Of a stretch of DNA of 64,000 nucleotides, positions 19,263 through 27,713 are shown one piece after another. A program made the translations under genes and the position numbers. The DNA is from CAVQFB01 sp963711675. Its GTDB lineage: Bacteria > Acidobacteriota > Terriglobia > Terriglobales > Acidobacteriaceae. The DNA lies in contig CAVQFB010000008.1 in assembly GCA_963711675.1 (NCBI GenBank), positions 1 through 64,000 on the forward strand. The letters run 5' to 3'. The stretch's first letter is position 1, and the number at the start of each line of letters is the position of its first letter. Below the pieces are notes generated by a model that was given only the letters and a program-made list of their open reading frames with translations, was not told where the DNA came from and made no database searches.

Positions 19263-20909
19263 TTGCGGATGGGCAGCTCTCCCTCACCTTTGGGCCCGGA
19301 CTCGCTGGCTGTTGCCCAAAAGCGGCAGCCCCATCTGCGCATTCATGCGATCAACATCTTTGTGCACGACCAGGAAAAGAGCCTGCGTTTCTACCTGGAC
19401 CAGTTGGGCTTCAGCCTGGTGGGAGATGTCCGCTTTGGATCTGGAGATCGCTGGGTCGCCGTCGCACCGCCTGACGGCAGCACTGTGCTTTCGCTGGTCG
19501 CCCCCAAGCCCGACTCGAAAGAGGTTCAATTCATCGGCCGCGCCACGCAGATCGTCTTCGTCACGGAAGACGTTCCGGCCAAGTACAGCGAATGGCGGAA
19601 GCGCGGCGTTCGCTTCCAGTACACGCCACGGCTGAAGCGCATCCGGTATGAGAAACAGGTATCAGGGCCCGGTTCGCCCGATCGCGCATTCAGCTATCAA
19701 GATTCTGGTGCACGACCAGGAAAAGAGCCTGTGTCTTCGATCTGGACAGCTCGGCTTCAGCTGGTGGGAGATGTGTGCTCTGGATCGGGGATCGCTGGGT
19801 CGCTGTTGCACCTCCTGACGGCAGCACTGTCTTTCGCTGGTCGCCTGAAAGCTGATTCGAAAAATGTTCAACTCATTGGCTGTGCGACTCAGATCGTCTT
19901 CGTCACGGAAGATGTTCTGGTCAAGTATCGCGAATGGTGGAAACGCGGTAGGTTTGCTTCAGTAGACGCCCCGCCTGAAACGTATCGATATGAGAAACAG
20001 GTATCAGGGCTCGGTTCGCCGATGCCATCGCCCGCTCCAGATCAGCCTCCTGTCTGGGGAGGAGTGATCACGCATTTCAAGGACATTGACGGCAATTCTT
20101 TCGCGCTGGTCAGTTACGACGAAGAGAGCCGCGCCGTAGAAGCGCAGCGCCGGGCGGCCGCGGCAAAGGTGGAATCGGAGCGCCGCGCCGCGCAGGAACT
20201 GGAGATCGCCAAGCAGGTGCAGCTTGGACTTTTCCCCCAGAGCCTTCCGTCCCTTGCCACACTTGATTACTCAGGCATCTGTATTCAGGCCCGCCAGGTA
20301 GGCGGCGACTACTACGATTTCCTCCATCTTGGCCAGGATCGCTTCGGGCTGGTGATCGGTGATATTTCCGGCAAAGGAATCGCGGCCGCGCTCCTGATGT
20401 CTAATCTGCAGGCGAACTTGCGCAGCCAGTGCGCCATCGCTTCCGACCAGCCCAGACGTTTTCTGCAGCTGGTCAATCGTCTGTTCTACGAAAATTCGCC
20501 GGAAGGTGCATATGCAACCTTGTTCTTCGGTGAATACGATGAGCGGACTCGCCGGTTGCGCTACGTGAACTGTGGCCATCTCTCCGCGCTGCTGCTGCGC
20601 AATGACGGCGCCATGGAGCGCCTCGAATCGACCTGCACTGTGTTGGGCCTCTTCAAGGAGTGGGACTGCACAATTGGCGAGAGCATGCTCTCTTGCGGAG
20701 ACACGCTAGCCATCTACACGGACGGCATCACCGAGGCCTTCGACGCGGCGGGAGAGGAATTCGGCGAGCGCCGCGTTATCGACTCGCTGCTGCGGCATCG
20801 CGAACAGCTTGCGACTCAGCTTGTCGCTTCCATCGTCGACGACGTCAGGAAGTTCAGTCCGCACGAGCAATCCGACGACATTACCCTGATCGTCGCCAAG
20901 TGCAGATGA
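19263..20909 (+). CDS. VOC/glyoxalase-like domains fused to a SpoIIE-type PP2C phosphatase
   Basis: 548 residues (start TTG 19263 or ATG 19269). Domain 1 (about 20-130) is a VOC/glyoxalase fold (LRIHAINIFVHDQEKSLRFY, ATQIVFVTEDVPAKY). A second copy (about 140-285) is plainly derived from the first at DNA level but is locally out of frame in its first half. A coiled coil (AAKVESERRAAQELEIAKQV) leads into a complete PP2C_SpoIIE domain: QVGGDYYDF, GDISGKGIAAALLM, NCGHLSALLL, YTDGITEAFD, SDDITLIV with the metal Asp residues. Such phosphatases dephosphorylate anti-anti-sigma factors. The VOC part may sense a small molecule (inference). Confidence 0.85.
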   Translation: MRMGSSPSPLGPDSLAVAQKRQPHLRIHAINIFVHDQEKSLRFYLDQLGFSLVGDVRFGSGDRWVAVAPPDGSTVLSLVAPKPDSKEVQFIGRATQIVFVTEDVPAKYSEWRKRGVRFQYTPRLKRIRYEKQVSGPGSPDRAFSYQDSGARPGKEPVSSIWTARLQLVGDVCSGSGIAGSLLHLLTAALSFAGRLKADSKNVQLIGCATQIVFVTEDVLVKYREWWKRGRFASVDAPPETYRYEKQVSGLGSPMPSPAPDQPPVWGGVITHFKDIDGNSFALVSYDEESRAVEAQRRAAAAKVESERRAAQELEIAKQVQLGLFPQSLPSLATLDYSGICIQARQVGGDYYDFLHLGQDRFGLVIGDISGKGIAAALLMSNLQANLRSQCAIASDQPRRFLQLVNRLFYENSPEGAYATLFFGEYDERTRRLRYVNCGHLSALLLRNDGAMERLESTCTVLGLFKEWDCTIGESMLSCGDTLAIYTDGITEAFDAAGEEFGERRVIDSLLRHREQLATQLVASIVDDVRKFSPHEQSDDITLIVAKCR

Positions 20910-21088
20910 CGACGGACATCGCCGCTTGTCCCTCGAGATACCCAGCATTTCGCCGTAGTTAACATTCGTTTAACATTCGCTCGTTCCGCACCAAAGTTAC
21001 CCGCCCGAACCACCTCCCGCTCTTGACACACCCCCTTGTGACAAGTACGATACTGGGCACGGTTCGCTCTTCGGAGCGGACTATTGAA

Positions 21089-21200
21089 TTTCATGCAGAG
21101 TGGCTGAGGGACGAGCCCAGTGACGCCACGGCAACCGGTTCTGGATCATATATCCTGATCGCAGGTGCCAACTCTCTCCCGGAAACGGGGAACATGAGAT
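21089..21200 (+). promoter_or_regulatory. SAM-I riboswitch (S-box)
   Basis: The order AGAGTGGCTGAGGGA, GCCC, TGACGCC, GGCAACC, then GGTGCCAACTC, CGGGGAACATGAGA matches the conserved S-box aptamer core (kink-turn, J3/4 and the closing strand). TTCATG at the start pairs with CATGAG at the end to form P1. It is followed by two terminator-like hairpins before thrC, so it should turn the operon off when S-adenosylmethionine is plentiful. Confidence 0.88.
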
Positions 21201-21229
21201 TCGGCATGCAGCTTATTCGCATTCCGTAG

Positions 21230-21300
21230 CCTCTTTTCCTTCTATTTCCGGAAAGGAGGTTTTCCGTTTATACGGGCCTCTTTTCCGAGAGGGCTCGTTT
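21230..21300 (+). terminator. Tandem terminator hairpins after the SAM riboswitch
   Basis: Hairpin 1: CCTCTTTTCC (21230) with GGAAAGGAGG (21250), followed by TTTT. Hairpin 2: a GCCTCT/AGAGGGC stem (21276-21294) followed by TCGTTTT. The GGAAAGGAGG strand is about 65 bases from the start codon and so is not the ribosome binding site. The alternative antiterminator pairing was not resolved. Confidence 0.65.
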
Positions 21301-21325
21301 TCAGCTACTCGAAAGAGTGGCTGCC

Positions 21326-22573
21326 ATGATCGGATACGAATTGCGCTGCCGGGAATGCGGCAAGACCTGGGGAAACCAGCCGCGTTCGATTTGCGAAGAC
21401 TGTTTTTCTCCCCTGGAAATTACCTACGATTATGAGGCGGTACATCTTACCCGCGAGCAAATTGCCCAACGCCCATCGAACATGTGGCGCTACGCGGAGC
21501 TGCTGCCTCTCCCGGCGAATTACCATCCCCATCTGCCGGTAGGCTTCACGCCGCTACTCAGCGCGCCTCACTTAGCCAGCAAAATCGGCGCTAAACGACT
21601 CTGCATCAAGAACGATGCCGTCTGTTTGCCCACCCTGAGCTTCAAGGATCGCGTGGTAGCGGTGGCATTAGCGAACGCGCGAGCCTTCGGATTCGACACG
21701 GTGTCGTGCTCTTCCACCGGGAATCTGGCCAACGCCGTGGCGGCGCAGGCGGCGCGCGAAGGTTTCAAGGCCTGGATCTTTATTCCGGCCGATCTTGAGC
21801 AGGCAAAGATTTTGGGTACACAAGTGTTCGGCGCGAAGTTGGTAAGAATTTCGGGAAGCTACGACCAGGTGAATCGCTTGTGCTCGCAGATTGCGGATGA
21901 GCATCACTGGGGATTTGTGAACGTGAATTTGCGTCCCTATTACGCGGAAGGATCGAAGACGGTGGGATTCGAGATCGCGGAACAACTCGGCTGGCGGTTG
22001 CCTGACAACGTCGTGTGTCCGATGGCCGGGGGTTCGCTCATCACGAAGATCAAGAAGGCGTTCGACGAACTGGTGAAGATCGGCCTGGTCGAAGCCAAGC
22101 CCGTGAAGTTCTTCGGCGCGCAGGCAACCGGCTGCTCTCCGATCTCGACCGCCGTGAAAGCTGGAGAACCTGAGATCCAGCCGCAGAAACCGGCCACCAT
22201 CGCACGGTCGCTCGCCATCGGCAATCCCGCGGACGGTCACTACGCCATCCGTGCCATCACGCAGAGCGGTGGATGGTCGGAAGACGTTTCCGACGCCGAA
22301 GTCGTGGAAGGCATCCAGATGCTTGCCGAAACCGAAGGCGTCTTCACCGAAACGGCTGGCGGCGTCACCGTCGGCGTGGCTCGCAAGTTGTACGAACAAG
22401 GCCGCATATCGCCGGACGAAACCACCGTGCTGTGCATCACTGGCAACGGGTTAAAGACGACCGATGTTTTGGCCGATAAATACGAAACGGCAGTTCCTAT
22501 CCCGCCCAAGATCGCAGAATTTGAAAAGTACTTGCACGAATCTTACGAAGCACGGGAAACCGTGGAGGCTTGA
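21326..22573 (+). CDS. thrC: Threonine synthase-like PLP enzyme (fold type II) under a SAM riboswitch
   Basis: 415 residues. A zinc ribbon (Cys8, 11, 23, 26) opens the protein, as in one ThrC subfamily. The PLP lysine is Lys107 in PTLSFKDR; SSTGNLANAVAAQ is the phosphate-cup loop and MAGGSLITKIKK follows. Annotated ThrC makes threonine from O-phosphohomoserine. The setting, a SAM riboswitch upstream and a MoaD-like carrier one base downstream, is odd for threonine synthesis and raises the possibility that it makes homocysteine, as CysM does cysteine with CysO. A GTG at 21317 could also start it. Confidence 0.85.
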   Translation: MIGYELRCRECGKTWGNQPRSICEDCFSPLEITYDYEAVHLTREQIAQRPSNMWRYAELLPLPANYHPHLPVGFTPLLSAPHLASKIGAKRLCIKNDAVCLPTLSFKDRVVAVALANARAFGFDTVSCSSTGNLANAVAAQAAREGFKAWIFIPADLEQAKILGTQVFGAKLVRISGSYDQVNRLCSQIADEHHWGFVNVNLRPYYAEGSKTVGFEIAEQLGWRLPDNVVCPMAGGSLITKIKKAFDELVKIGLVEAKPVKFFGAQATGCSPISTAVKAGEPEIQPQKPATIARSLAIGNPADGHYAIRAITQSGGWSEDVSDAEVVEGIQMLAETEGVFTETAGGVTVGVARKLYEQGRISPDETTVLCITGNGLKTTDVLADKYETAVPIPPKIAEFEKYLHESYEARETVEA

Positions 22574-22574
22574 G

Positions 22575-22895
22575 ATGACAGTGACAGTTCAGATTCCAAC
22601 CGCACTGCGCCGGCACACATCCGGCACAGATCGAATTACATGCTCGCCCACAAACCTGAACGAATTGTTCACAACCCTGGACGAGAAGTTCCCCGATCTG
22701 AAGCCCCATCTGCGCGATGAGGCGGGGCAGATACGGCGGTTCCTGAACGTCTACGTCAACGAAGAAGATATCCGCTTCCTGGGTGGCCCCACCTACGCCT
22801 TCCAGGACGGAGACGAAGTCCTCCTGGTGCCCTCGATCGCTGGCGGTGCTCCGGGAGGTAAGAAATCGGGGCGACCATGTCTAAGAAGCAGCTGA
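22575..22895 (+). CDS. MoaD/ThiS-family sulfur carrier-like protein
   Basis: 106 residues, starting one base after the thrC stop and overlapping the start of hom by 19 bases. The beta-grasp fold is visible: VTVQIPTALRRHT, LNELFTTLDEKFPDL, RRFLNVYVNEEDIRFL, DGDEVLLVPSIAGG. The Gly-Gly that would become the thiocarboxylate is at 90-91 but is followed by 15 more residues (APGGKKSGRPCLRSS). These would have to be cut off, as in HcyS-Ala of Wolinella, or reflect an indel near the gene end. Likely a sulfur donor for the neighbouring PLP enzyme (inference). Confidence 0.8.
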   Translation: MTVTVQIPTALRRHTSGTDRITCSPTNLNELFTTLDEKFPDLKPHLRDEAGQIRRFLNVYVNEEDIRFLGGPTYAFQDGDEVLLVPSIAGGAPGGKKSGRPCLRSS

Positions 22896-24146
22896 GCATC
22901 GGATTACTGGGTTGTGGCACGGTTGGCGGCGGCCTAGTTGAACTGGTCAACCGCAACCGCGAGTTGCTGCGCGACCGCTCCGGCGTCGAACTCACCATCA
23001 AGAAAATCCTCGTACGTGATCCGAAGAAACCCCGTCCTGGCGTGGATCCTGATCTCATCACGACGAATCCTGAGAAGGTCATCAAGAATGGCTGTGACAT
23101 GGTGGTCGAACTTGTGGGCGGCATTGAGCCGGCCCGCAGCTTCATCCACACCGCGCTCGCCGGACGCAAGCACGTGGTCACCGCGAACAAGGCCCTTCTC
23201 GCCACCGACGGATACAGCCTTCTTCAAGCCGCGGCCCAGCAGAAAGTGCGCTTCGGATTCGAAGCCAGCGTCTGCGGCGGCATCCCCATCATCCGCGCCC
23301 TGCGTAGCGGGCTGGTTGGCAATCAGATTCACAGCCTGACCGGCATCCTCAACGGCACCTGCAACTACATCCTTACGCGGATGGAAGAGGATCGCGCCGA
23401 GTTCAGCGAGGCTCTCTCGCAGGCCCAGAAAAAAGGGCTTCGCCGAGGAAGATCCCACACTCGACATCGACGGCCACGACGCCGCCCAGAAGCTGAAGAT
23501 TCTCGCCGAACTCGCCTTCAACGCGCGCGTGTCTGCCGAGCAGATGAGCGTGCAAGGCATTCGCGACATCACGGCCGACGACCTGCGCATGGCCGAGGAA
23601 CTCAACTGCGTGATTCGCCACGTTGCCACCGCCGAGGTGGCCGGTGACGCCGTCACGCTGCGTGTCGAGCCGGTGCTGCTGCCCAAATCGCACCAGCTTT
23701 CCAGCGTGCGCGACGAGAACAATGCAGTCCTCGTGCGCGGAGACGCTGTCGGCGAAATGCTCTTCCACGGCAAAGGCGCGGGCTCGCTGCCCACCGCCAG
23801 CGCCGTGCTGTCGGACATCGTCGACATCGCCTGCAACAAGACTGGACGCTCGCCGCTCTCCAAGCGCACCATGGACACGAAGACTCCCAACCTCGTCAGC
23901 CGTCGTTATCTGCGCTTCCCGGTGGACGAGCCGAGCGCGATCGGTCCGATCACGACCGTGCTCGAACGCAACGGGATCACAGTGCAGCGCGCCGCCGCGA
24001 CCTGGGCCAAGAACGGCAACGACCGCAGCCAGGTCAAAATTCTGACTCAGAGCTGTCCGGCGGAGTCGCTCGACCGGGCGCTGGACGAGATTTCCCGGAT
24101 GGAAGCTCTGCAAGGGAAGAGTGTGGTCCTGCGGTTCGCGGAGTAA
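22877..24146 (+). CDS. hom: Homoserine dehydrogenase (one frameshift)
   Basis: Rossmann loop GLLGCGTVGGGLVEL, then VTANKALLA and FEASVCGGIPIIRAL with LNGTCNYILTRM, the catalytic domain of HSD; the C-terminal ACT domain starts near RYLRFPVDEPSAIGPI. It reduces aspartate semialdehyde to homoserine, the precursor of threonine and methionine. The frame breaks at 23438-23440, where QKKG followed by FAEEDP is expected; GGG instead of GG would explain it. Since the rest is intact to 24146, I read this as a sequence error. Third gene of the riboswitch operon. Confidence 0.88.
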
Positions 24147-24188
24147 CGGCGACGTCAGAGCGTCTTCGGGATCCGGAGAAAACCCTCA

Positions 24189-24243
24189 GGGGCTGAAGCC
24201 CCCTTAATCTAGTGATTCGGAGTGGCACGTCTGAAGTCGTGCC
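24189..24243. repeat. Two CTGAAG-loop palindromes in the hom-IS1595 gap
   Basis: GGGGCTGAAGCCCC at 24189-24202 and GGCACGTCTGAAGTCGTGCC at 24224-24243 (one mismatched pair). They are separated by 21 bases and form two hairpins right after hom, and may end its transcript as well as being members of a dispersed repeat family. Confidence 0.65.
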
Positions 24244-24436
24244 CTCTTCCCATTCCTCCCTGCAATCATCGTTGAGATGGGTCCTATGGCGGACAAGTCA
24301 TACCGCCATATCCAGCCTCATTCTGGGGTATACCCCCTCGCCCTCGTCGTCTGCAAAATCTTGAAAACAAAAGGGTCGGGAACCGCAGGCAAATATATAC
24401 TTGACATGCCTGAACAATCGGCGTATATCTGTATCT

Positions 24437-25461
24437 ATGGACGCCAAACTCAAGCCGCCAAAGACCTTACAAGAAGCCATCGTTTATTTCTCCGATCCGC
24501 AACGGGCCTTCGATCTCGCCGTTAGCCTTCGCTGGCCCGAAGGCAAGGTCCATTGCCCACGTTGCTCCTCTGAAAAGAATACTTCATCAAGACTCGCCGC
24601 ATCTGGCTTTGCCGTGGATGCAATAAGCAATTCACGCTCAAGGTCAACACAATCTTTGAGGACTCGCCCATCGGCCTTGATAAGTGGATGACTGGATTCT
24701 GGATGCTGGTTAACTGCAAGAACGGCATCTCCAGCATGGAGCTTCACCGCACGCTTGGGATTACGCAGAAGTCGGCATGGTTCATGCTGCAACGTCTTCG
24801 GACTGCTTTGCACAATCGCTCGTTTGGCTCTACCTCCAAACTCGGCGGACCCGATGCCGAATTGGAAGCGGATGAGACGTTCGTCGGCGGACTGACAAAG
24901 AACATGCACAAGGACCGCAAGTTGCGCCTGTAAAGCAGGTGGGATGCACGGCGGAAAGACCATAGTCCAAGGCATCCTTGACCGCAACCTCCGACAGGTT
25001 CGCGCTACCGTGGTTCCGAACGTCACGCGAGAGACTTTGCAGAAACGTTCTGCTCAAGAACATCAAGTATGGATCGAAGGTCTACACGGACGACGCAATC
25101 GGCTATGACAAGGTTGAGCTACAACTTCATTCATGGAGTTGTGAATCATGCGGAACGTACGTAATGGACGCATCCACACTAACGGTCTTGAGAACTTCTG
25201 GTCGCTGCTGAAGCGCGGCCTTCGTGGAACCTACGTTGCTGTAGAGCCTTTTCATTTGTACCGTTACGTTGACGAACAAGTGTTCCGTTACAACAACCGC
25301 GCCACGAAAGAGCGACCCGCACATCCGATGCCGACCGATTCGAACTGGCCATGTCCCAAGTTGCTGGACGGCGTTTAACCTACTACCGAACTACAGGCAA
25401 AGACGAATCGCCGCGCCACGAACCGACAGGGACGGGGGAAACGACAGAAGTCCCCTTCTAG
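24437..25461 (+). pseudogene. IS1595-family (ISXO2-like) transposase, multiple frameshifts
   Basis: The N-terminal zinc ribbon begins LRWPEGKVHCPRCSS, continues in another frame as the second half of the ribbon (RIWLCRGCNKQFTLK), then DKWMTGFWMLVNCKNGISSM and ELEADETFVGG (first Asp of the ISXO2 DDE core), later IHTNGLENFWSLLKRGLRGT and a C-terminal block ending at 25461. Frames change near 24580, 24930, 25035 and 25130. At least four indels make it inactive unless the sequence is wrong. Terminal repeats were not found with certainty. Confidence 0.75.
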
Positions 25462-25629
25462 TCCTTGTCGGAAAGCCTTCGGCTTACGCAAGCGCAAGGC
25501 GCGAGAAGCCTTCTGCTTCTTCTTCTCGGCCTTTACAACTTCATCTTTGGGAACTTTGAAGAGGGCTTTCATGCCTTCTTCAAAGTTCTTTTTAGCTTCC
25601 GGGCCTTCGATGTATTCGGGTTCCTTCAT
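25375..25629 (-). CDS. Small charged protein, possible IS1595 passenger
   Basis: 84 residues: EYIEGPEAKKNFEEGMKALF then VPKDEVVKAEKKKQK and a basic tail. The first 45 residues resemble small proteins I recall beside ISXO2-like transposases, so it may be a passenger of that element (inference). Its 3' end overlaps the transposase end on the other strand. Its ATG overlaps the stop of the upstream membrane gene (ATGA), which would couple the two. The last 30 residues look read-through, so an indel may hide the true stop. Confidence 0.5.
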   Translation of the reverse strand: MKEPEYIEGPEAKKNFEEGMKALFKVPKDEVVKAEKKKQKASRALRLRKPKAFRQGLEGDFCRFPRPCRFVARRFVFACSSVVG

Positions 25630-26510
25630 GGGTCGTCCTTACAAGGAATAGTATCGTATCTATGTTCGCAATGATATTCTTCAGGTGCGTTCAATATATC
25701 GGCTTCTGTCCCGATTTTGTAAGCGCACGATTCACTGCATATTTTGCCAAATCGATCAACGAACTCTTCTTTTGTCAGGATATAGAGCCGCTCTTCTCCT
25801 TTCTCCAACAGTTTCCAATCGTCGGGGGTTAGACCTCTTGTGGTAGCTTTACATCCCCGACCTTGGCCATATCTCAAGAGCTGGTTTTCTACAATCATCT
25901 CACCGCCCCATTTAGTAAAGTACTTCTCGGTGAATAGCGTATCTTCTTCGGCGCCGCTAAGCCGTCCTTCCATGACAAGCCCACAGAAGATCCTGTACTC
26001 GCTTATGGGCGGAGGTCCGAAGTTATAAAGGTCGATCTTGCCGAAAATGTGATCCTTCCACTGGTCTCTAACCGACAGCCGAACAACATCAGGGCGCAAA
26101 TCTGCGCGTGGGCCTTTCTTGTGGGGCAAACCAAAAAACAAGATTGACAGTAGTATACCCAACCATAAAATGGTCAAGCGTTCTTTCCTTGTTCCATACT
26201 TATCGCCGTCGAAACACTTGGCTCGATGAATTGCGACTGCAAAACATGTCCAGGATATGCCCAGTAAGAAGACTCCCAGTATGTATATGGGACTCCATGG
26301 TTCGTAATCTAGGAGTAGCCAGATTGCGGTGGTCAAGAAAGCGATACCTGGTAGCGTAAAGCTACTTTTTAGAAGTTTCCACATGCACTCGCCTAGGGAA
26401 TTGGTCCCCCAGTTGAGCAGCTTTATGAAATATCCAAACTCGAATAGAATCACGGCCACGATGTACAGAATGACCAATCCACAAACCGCCATAGGAACGC
26501 ATTCACGCAT
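25626..26510 (-). CDS. Hypothetical four-helix membrane protein
   Basis: 294 residues from the ATG at 26510 (MRECVPMAVCGLVILYIVAV). Four hydrophobic segments fill the first 150 residues, two pairs separated by short loops; the C-terminal half is soluble and includes a Cys pair (KICSESCAYK) near the end. Not recognised. The start lies only 27 bases from the IS3 end, so its promoter and any upstream partner were probably lost to that insertion. Lower GC than the flanking housekeeping genes, consistent with acquired DNA. Confidence 0.6.
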   Translation of the reverse strand: MRECVPMAVCGLVILYIVAVILFEFGYFIKLLNWGTNSLGECMWKLLKSSFTLPGIAFLTTAIWLLLDYEPWSPIYILGVFLLGISWTCFAVAIHRAKCFDGDKYGTRKERLTILWLGILLSILFFGLPHKKGPRADLRPDVVRLSVRDQWKDHIFGKIDLYNFGPPPISEYRIFCGLVMEGRLSGAEEDTLFTEKYFTKWGGEMIVENQLLRYGQGRGCKATTRGLTPDDWKLLEKGEERLYILTKEEFVDRFGKICSESCAYKIGTEADILNAPEEYHCEHRYDTIPCKDDP

Positions 26511-26565
26511 CGCACACACCTCTGCCGCGCTCGGAGTGACCTGCCCCCTGCTTTCGCGCACGAGA

Positions 26566-27450
26566 TCATACGATAGTTTCCGTCTCCGGGTTTGCGGCTG
26601 AGGACGGCGGAGCCAGCAAAGCGCAGCCGGCCTCAGCCGCCCTCATCGCTGCAGCAAACTCCTTCGGTGTCCGGTACCCCAGACTACTGTGGGGCCTTTC
26701 TTCGTTGTACTCCTTCTGCCACGCTGTGATTTTTCTCCGCGCATCGAACAAATTCTGAAACCAGCTCACCGTCAAACACTCTTCCCGCAGCCGGCCATTA
26801 AAGCTCTCGACGTGTGCGTTCTGGGTTGGCTTTCCCGGCTGAATGTGCACCAACTCGATCTGTCGCTCCACACACCAGGCTAGAAAATGCCGACTCGTTA
26901 ACTCCGGCCCGTTGTCGCAGCGGATCACTTTCGGTTGTCCCCGCTGGGCCACGATCGCATCCAGCACTCGCGTCACTCTGCGGCTGGCAAAACTCGTGTC
27001 CACTTCCAGCGCCAAACACTCCCGGGTGTACGCGTCCACTATGCTCAGCACTCGGATGGCTCGCCCGCAGTCCACCGCATCGTGCACGAAATCCAGCGCC
27101 CACTCCTGGTTCGCCGCCGTCCAGGTCCGCAGCGGCTGTCCCACGCGCACGCAGTGTTTCCGCTTCTTCCGCCGCAGGCTCAGCCCTGCCTCCCGATACA
27201 CCCGGTGCAGGCGTTTGTGGTTCACCCGTTCTCCCGAGCGGCGCAGCAACACCTGCAGCCGCCGATATCCGAAGCGTGGCTTCTCCCGCGCTAACTCCAC
27301 CAGCTTCGTCCGCAGCGGTTCATCTGAGCGCCGTGTCTGGTAGCGGTAACTCGACACCGCCAGCATCACCAGGCCGCACGCCCGCCGTTCGCTGAAGGCG
27401 TACTCTATCCGCATCTGCCCGATAGCCGCCTTCATCGCTACGAGCTCCAC
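26566..27450 (-). CDS. IS3 transposase OrfB
   Basis: 294 residues. RFGYRRLQVLLRRSGERVNH (HTH_21), then the rve core with Asp in EWALDFVHDAVDCG, Asp in KVIRCDNGPELTS, Glu in NAHVESFNGRLREECL, and NEERPHSSLGYRTPKEF. Complete, so potentially active. Overlaps orfA by 13 bases. Confidence 0.92.
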   Translation of the reverse strand: MELVAMKAAIGQMRIEYAFSERRACGLVMLAVSSYRYQTRRSDEPLRTKLVELAREKPRFGYRRLQVLLRRSGERVNHKRLHRVYREAGLSLRRKKRKHCVRVGQPLRTWTAANQEWALDFVHDAVDCGRAIRVLSIVDAYTRECLALEVDTSFASRRVTRVLDAIVAQRGQPKVIRCDNGPELTSRHFLAWCVERQIELVHIQPGKPTQNAHVESFNGRLREECLTVSWFQNLFDARRKITAWQKEYNEERPHSSLGYRTPKEFAAAMRAAEAGCALLAPPSSAANPETETIV

Positions 27451-27713
27451 CCGTTTTTTCGGATCACCGACTGCAGCGCTTCTTTGTCCAGGCTCAGATC
27501 CGCTACTAACTTCCGCAGCCGCGTGTTCTCATCCCGCAACTGCTTTGCCTCCTGGGCCTCGCTCACGTCCATGCCGCCGTACTTTGCCTTCCAGCCGTAG
27601 ATCGTGTGCTTCGACACGCCTACCTCCCGCGCCACATCCTCCACCCCTCGCCCTGCTTCGACCTGTTTCAAGGCGGCGATCATCTGCGCTTCCGTGTGCC
27701 TGCTCCGTGACAT
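27438..27713 (-). CDS. IS3 transposase OrfA
   Basis: 91 residues from the ATG at 27713: HTEAQMIAALKQVEAGRGVE, VSKHTIYGWKAKYGG (helix-turn-helix) and a leucine-rich helix. On the coding strand the heptamer A AAA AAC (27459-27453, codons CGA AAA AAC) precedes the stop; a -1 slip gives RKKRVELVAM and joins orfB. Confidence 0.9.
   Translation of the reverse strand: MSRSRHTEAQMIAALKQVEAGRGVEDVAREVGVSKHTIYGWKAKYGGMDVSEAQEAKQLRDENTRLRKLVADLSLDKEALQSVIRKNGWSS

Noticed and set aside
21250..21259. GGAAAGGAGG as a ribosome binding site of thrC
   Set aside because: It lies about 65 bases before the start and pairs with CCTCTTTTCC in a terminator stem.
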